Assembly (NCBI GenBank): GCA_038253135.1 | Contig: JBBSHJ010000071.1 | Span: 1 to 16,622 of the forward strand | Length of the DNA stretch: 16,622 nucleotides | Source: JBBSHJ01 sp038253135 | Lineage (GTDB): Bacteria > Actinomycetota > Actinomycetes > Mycobacteriales > QHCD01 | Direction of reading: 5' to 3' | Shown here: positions 13,139-16,622 of the stretch, in pieces | Layout of the letters: each line of letters begins with the position of its first letter | How positions within the stretch are numbered: position 1 is the first letter of the stretch | Position numbers and translations under genes: made by a program | The notes under the pieces: model-generated | Told to the model about the DNA's origin: nothing | Database searches by the model: none | What the model saw: only the letters and a program-made list of their open reading frames with translations

Positions 13139-14551
13139 TCAGCCGGTGGCGGCGCGGTGTTCCTCGAGCAGGCGCAGCCAGATCTCGGACACGGTGGGGT
13201 ACGACGGCACCGCGTGCCACAGCGTGCTGACCGGGACCTTGGCGACGACCGCGACCGTCGCCGCGTGGATCATCTCGGCGACCTCGGTGCCGACGAACGT
13301 CGCGCCGAGCAGCGTCCCGGTGGCGGTGGCGACGACCAGCCGGGCGTGCCCGGCGGCGTCGTCCCGCAGCAGGCCGTAGCCCGACGCCGCGGCCATGTCG
13401 GCGTCGTACGTCTCGATGCCGTGCCCGGCGGCGCGGGCGGCGGCTGCGGTGAGGCCGACGCTCGCGACCTGCGGGTCGGTGAAGACGACCTGCGGCACGG
13501 GTACGGCGTCCGGCCGGGCCGGGCCTGGCCGCCCCTCGGCGTGCGCGGCGATCTGGGCACCGACCAGGCGAGCCTGGTACTTGCCCCAGTGCGTCAGCGG
13601 CGCCTCTCCGGTGACGTCGCCGACGGCGTACAGCCAGTCCAGGTCGGAGACGTCGCCGAGCGAGCGCCGGTCGCCCAGCCCGACGGTGCCGAGCCCGACG
13701 TCGTCGACGGCCGGCTTGCGTCCGGTCGCCGCCAGCACCTCCGCCGCCGTCACCGGGCCGGTGCTCGTCTGCAGCGTCATCGGCCCGCCGTGCACCCGCC
13801 CCACACCCGAATCGGCCGCGTCGGGCCGCTCGGCATCGGTGACGGTGACGCCCGTGCGCACGTCGACGCCGCGGGTGCGCAACGCGTCGTGGACCGCCTC
13901 GCCGGCGAAGTCCTCGGCACGGGCCAGGAGCCGCTCGCCGCGCACCAGCATCGTCACGTGAGCGCCAGCCGCGGCCAGCCAGGTCGCGGCCTCGCAGGCG
14001 ACGACGCCGCCCCCGATCACGGCGATCGAGTCGGGCACCTCCTTCATGCCCGTCGCGTCGCGGGACGTCCACGGACACAGGTCGGCGATCTCGTCGGGGA
14101 AGGTCGGCACGCTGCCGGTGGCGATGACGATCGCGGCCCGGGCGGAGAGGTACGTCGTACCGGTGCCGTTCTGGACCGCGACGCGCTTCGGGCCGGCCAG
14201 CCGGCCCCGACCGCGGACCACCGTGATCCCGGCGCCCTCGGCCCAGCTGACCTGCCCGCTGTCGTCGTAGTGACTGACCCACTCATCGCGCCGCCGGAGC
14301 AGGGCAGCGACGTCGAGGTCGGCCCCGGTGATCGACCCGCCCAAAGCATGGGCCGTCGCCAGCACGTCGACTGGCCGCAGCAGGGCCTTGCTCGGCATGC
14401 ACGCCCAGTAGGAACATTCACCGCCGGTCAACTCGCCCTCGACGATCGCGGCGGTGCGCTCGCTGCCCTGGATCGCGTACTGGGCCGCGTTCTCGCCCGC
14501 CGGCCCGCCGCCGATGACGATGACGTCGTACGCCGTTCCGGATTCGCTCAC
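13139..14551 (-). CDS. FAD-dependent pyridine nucleotide-disulfide oxidoreductase (Lpd-like, Tyr in place of catalytic His)
   Basis: 470 residues from GTG 14551 with GAGGGG 8 nt upstream. Order: FAD motif GGGPAGENAA (14-23), redox motif GGECSYWACMPSK with Cys46 and Cys51 in the CxxxxC spacing of the disulfide reductases, NAD(P) motif GGGVVACEAA (180-189), ATG, second FAD motif YAVGDV (308-313) and a dimerisation domain. At the C-terminus dihydrolipoamide dehydrogenases have HxHPTxxE; here the sequence is HAVPSYPTVSE, so Tyr451 aligns with the catalytic His while Glu456 is kept. The enzyme probably passes electrons from NAD(P)H through FAD to a disulfide or other acceptor in the cytoplasm. The substrate is unknown; lipoamide and mycothione reductase are alternatives I do not favour. 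It lies 126 bp downstream of the helicase-associated gene on the same strand, with no lipoyl enzyme nearby. Confidence 0.88.
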   Translation of the reverse strand: MSESGTAYDVIVIGGGPAGENAAQYAIQGSERTAAIVEGELTGGECSYWACMPSKALLRPVDVLATAHALGGSITGADLDVAALLRRRDEWVSHYDDSGQVSWAEGAGITVVRGRGRLAGPKRVAVQNGTGTTYLSARAAIVIATGSVPTFPDEIADLCPWTSRDATGMKEVPDSIAVIGGGVVACEAATWLAAAGAHVTMLVRGERLLARAEDFAGEAVHDALRTRGVDVRTGVTVTDAERPDAADSGVGRVHGGPMTLQTSTGPVTAAEVLAATGRKPAVDDVGLGTVGLGDRRSLGDVSDLDWLYAVGDVTGEAPLTHWGKYQARLVGAQIAAHAEGRPGPARPDAVPVPQVVFTDPQVASVGLTAAAARAAGHGIETYDADMAAASGYGLLRDDAAGHARLVVATATGTLLGATFVGTEVAEMIHAATVAVVAKVPVSTLWHAVPSYPTVSEIWLRLLEEHRAATG

Positions 14552-14677
14552 GTCGCTGACCCCTCGCCCGGACTCGTGCTGCCTGTGCTGCTCACCCTGC
14601 CATGCTCGCGTCGGCGGTGCCGCCGTGACCGGCTCTCGGGTGGTGGCAGGTGCCCGTGGCGGAGTGCCGCTAGCCGG

Positions 14678-16549
14678 CTAATCGTCGTACGACGGGCCGG
14701 GCACGACCGAGATAATGCGGTGCAGAGCGAAGGTGCGCATCTCGCCCCGGTGGTGGTCGAAACCGTGGAGGTATCCGCTGCCGACCGAGGCCGGCTCGAC
14801 CGTCCGCATCGAGGACTCGCCGTCGGCGTTGACGTAGCGGATGGTCACCGGCTCGCCGGCCTGCACCGCCGACTGCAGCATTCCCAGCGTCGTTGCCGTG
14901 GTGATGCCGGGGACGCGGCCGACCTCGCGGACGCGGCGGGCCGCGCCCTCGCCGGCGCGAACGCGCTGTACCAGGCTCGCGATGTCGGCCTCGGCGAGCA
15001 CGGGCTCATAGGTGGGGTACGCCGCCTTGCGCGGCACCGGCGCCCGGCGCAGCTCCGGCTCGGCGAGCACGACGGCGCCCTCGGTGGATTCCGGCACCGG
15101 CGCGTAGCCGCGGGACCGCAGCCGCTCCAGCACCTCCCTGACCGGCGCCCGCGCGAGCAGGACGGTGGGCGCGATCCGGCGCAGCCGCAGCCGGAGGAGG
15201 TCCTTGTCGACGGCCATGGCCGCGATCGCCGACTCGTCGTCACAGCGCAGGTAGGACGATGCCGTCCCGACCCGGACCGAGCCGTGCCGCCGGGCGGTGT
15301 CGTCGATGAGGTAGCGCAACGCCTGCGGCACGGGGGTGCGCGAGCGGTCCGCGAAGAGGCTCTGCAGCTCCGCGGCGGTGCGGCCGGAGTCGAGCGCCCG
15401 GCGTACCGAGCCCTCCGTCACCCGGAAAACCGTGGCGCCGCCGGATGACTCCACGTCGGCGACGAGCGCGATCTCACGCGCCAGCTCCGGCACCAGGGGA
15501 CCCGGCGCCACCACGGTCAGGTCGGCTTGGACCAGCACGTGATCAACCGGCGGCGGCAGGTGTTCGGCGACGGCGGTCGGATCACCGCCGGTGAGCAGGG
15601 CGCGGCCGTAGGACGTCAGCGCCCCCTGCCCGGTGAGGCCCAGCGCCTCCGCCTCGGCCAGCACGTCGGCGACGATCTGCTGCTGCCAGACTCCGGAGAG
15701 CCGCGGCGCCCGCCAGGCGAGAATCCCGGCCAGTCCCTCTGGGGTCACCGCCAGGCCCGCGGGCAAGGCCCCTGCCCCGTCGAGAATGCGGCGGCGCAGC
15801 CGACCGGCCGACGTGCGGATGACCTCGAGCGATAGCGCGTTCACCGCGTGCCCGCCGTCATCGCGCATCCCGACCAGCGACGGCAACCGCGGCATCGACA
15901 GCCAGGTCATGACCAGCTGGCGCCAGGCCTCGGCCGGCTCCAGCGTCAGCCACTTGTCGAAGACCGGCGTCGGCGCCCATTGCGGCTCCAGCTCGTCCGT
16001 CGGCGCCAGCAGCTCCGCGTCGTACGCGATCTCCAGCAGCAACGCGGCGACCGGCTCGGTCAGGTCGAGCCCGCGGGCGAGCCGCCGGAGCTCGCGTACG
16101 CCGAGCCCACCGGATTTGAGCTGCCGGGGCGCGTCGGCGGCGATCGCCTCGAGCATGCCGGTCATCACGCGGAGTAGTGCGCCGGCCTGGCCGCCGCCGG
16201 ACCGATCGACGACGGCCCCCTCACGCATGTCCCCCGCGGGCTGCGGCGGCTCGGGGGACAGGTCGCCGAGCGGGCGGGGCCCGCGCATCAGCAGGCCGAC
16301 CTCCCGTGGCAGCTCGACCAGGTCGGTGCCGACGGCGACCAGCAGGCCGTGGGCCAGCAGCGGCCGGACCGGGGAGGTCGCGTCCGCCGCCGCGAGCAGG
16401 GCCAGGGGCTGGGTCACCTGCCCCACCGGAACGTCGCGATGGGCCAGCGCCTCCAGCACGGCGCGCGCCTCCACGGAGCAGGAGTCGACGACGCCACCCA
16501 GCCGGGCGGCGTCGCCGAAGAGCCCCGCGACGGCAACCGTCGCCCCCGG
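14678..16549 (-). CDS. Helicase-associated protein (Helicase_C_3 type, Rv0862c-like), 5' end missing
   Basis: The first internal start is GTG 16474 (598 aa), but the frame is open further upstream with family-like residues (GATVAVAGLFGDAARLGGVVDS), so the true N-terminus lies beyond the degraded window end. M. tuberculosis Rv0862c, the probable orthologue, is longer. Numbering from GTG 16474: helical N-terminal part (1-300), a Helicase_C_3 region (about 311-430; DHVLVQADLTVVAPGPL and RVTEGSVRRALDSG are typical), and a C-terminal WYL-like beta domain (about 531-592; GEPVTIRYVNADGE, GYLHGFDHHRGEMRTFALHRI). No Walker motifs are present, so it is not itself a helicase. In mycobacteria its gene adjoins the XPB gene on the same strand and probably works with it. 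The stop TAG is within the palindrome TAGCCGGCTA (14671-14680). Confidence 0.85.
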   Translation of the reverse strand, partial: PGATVAVAGLFGDAARLGGVVDSCSVEARAVLEALAHRDVPVGQVTQPLALLAAADATSPVRPLLAHGLLVAVGTDLVELPREVGLLMRGPRPLGDLSPEPPQPAGDMREGAVVDRSGGGQAGALLRVMTGMLEAIAADAPRQLKSGGLGVRELRRLARGLDLTEPVAALLLEIAYDAELLAPTDELEPQWAPTPVFDKWLTLEPAEAWRQLVMTWLSMPRLPSLVGMRDDGGHAVNALSLEVIRTSAGRLRRRILDGAGALPAGLAVTPEGLAGILAWRAPRLSGVWQQQIVADVLAEAEALGLTGQGALTSYGRALLTGGDPTAVAEHLPPPVDHVLVQADLTVVAPGPLVPELAREIALVADVESSGGATVFRVTEGSVRRALDSGRTAAELQSLFADRSRTPVPQALRYLIDDTARRHGSVRVGTASSYLRCDDESAIAAMAVDKDLLRLRLRRIAPTVLLARAPVREVLERLRSRGYAPVPESTEGAVVLAEPELRRAPVPRKAAYPTYEPVLAEADIASLVQRVRAGEGAARRVREVGRVPGITTATTLGMLQSAVQAGEPVTIRYVNADGESSMRTVEPASVGSGYLHGFDHHRGEMRTFALHRIISVVPGPSYDD

Positions 16550-16550
16550 T

Positions 16551-16622
16551 TGGGGGGGGCGCGGGCCCCCCCCCCCCCCCCGGCGGCAGCCGCACTACGC
16601 GGCCGCGGGGCCCCCCCCCCCC
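16551..16622. other. Low-complexity G/C homopolymer end, probable artefact
   Basis: Runs of 8 G, then about 18 C, then 12 or more C to the window end, separated by GC-only sequence. Such runs do not occur elsewhere in the window and interrupt a conserved reading frame. They are best read as sequencing or assembly error at a contig end rather than biology. Confidence 0.75.

Noticed and set aside
13139..14551. Naming the reductase lpd or mtr
   Set aside because: The Tyr in place of the catalytic His and the lack of lipoyl or mycothiol genes nearby do not support a specific name.
13157..15448. 763-aa plus-strand frame antisense to the reductase and helicase-associated genes
   Set aside because: It spans two genes and their gap without any recognisable motif; a GC-rich shadow.

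Overview
This is high-GC DNA, strongly GC at third codon positions, with many GTG starts and short start/stop overlaps. Together with the XPB-type helicase and helicase-associated (Helicase_C_3) protein pair, this points to a member of the Actinomycetota. I cannot name a genus. The window looks like one whole draft or metagenomic contig. It opens inside a perfect 17-bp tandem repeat and ends in poly-G/poly-C sequence that resembles assembly or sequencing artefact, and the last gene runs into that edge.

Layout. (1) Positions 1-3854, plus strand: seven 17-bp repeats, a membrane-anchored TPR protein, a NicO-family nickel/cobalt transporter overlapping it by 4 bp, and a small exported protein of unknown family. 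(2) Positions 3855-4190: an intergenic stretch with opposed promoter-like elements and a possible minus-strand gene remnant. (3) Positions 4200-7867, plus strand: two ABC exporter half-transporters overlapping by 4 bp, probably a heterodimer, followed by a strong GC hairpin. (4) Positions 8088-10597, minus strand: an XPB/Ssl2-type DNA helicase and, 41 bp downstream of it, a formate/nitrite transporter (FNT) family protein. (5) Positions 10810-12912, plus strand: a GH89 alpha-N-acetylglucosaminidase with no export signal. (6) Positions 13139 to the end, minus strand: a flavin disulfide reductase and the 5'-truncated helicase-associated protein with a C-terminal WYL-like region.

How the parts relate. 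The TPR/NicO pair is probably a metal export or homeostasis unit at the cell envelope. It has an exported domain with an EF-hand-like loop and a His-rich loop carrying 29 histidines in 65 residues. The ABC pair is a self-contained export operon with unknown substrate. XPB and the helicase-associated protein are neighbours in Mycobacterium (Rv0861c/Rv0862c). Here they are separated by the GH89 gene and the reductase, which suggests cargo inserted into, or rearranged within, a conserved DNA-repair neighbourhood. A shared 10-bp AT-rich motif lies on both sides of the GH89 gene and may be a LacI-type operator.

I found no tRNA, rRNA, CRISPR array, transposase, integrase or phage gene. I do not see a clearly new multi-gene system. 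The points most worth testing are the split helicase pair, the reductase that keeps its CxxxxC disulfide but has Tyr where the catalytic His should be, and the NicO exported domain.
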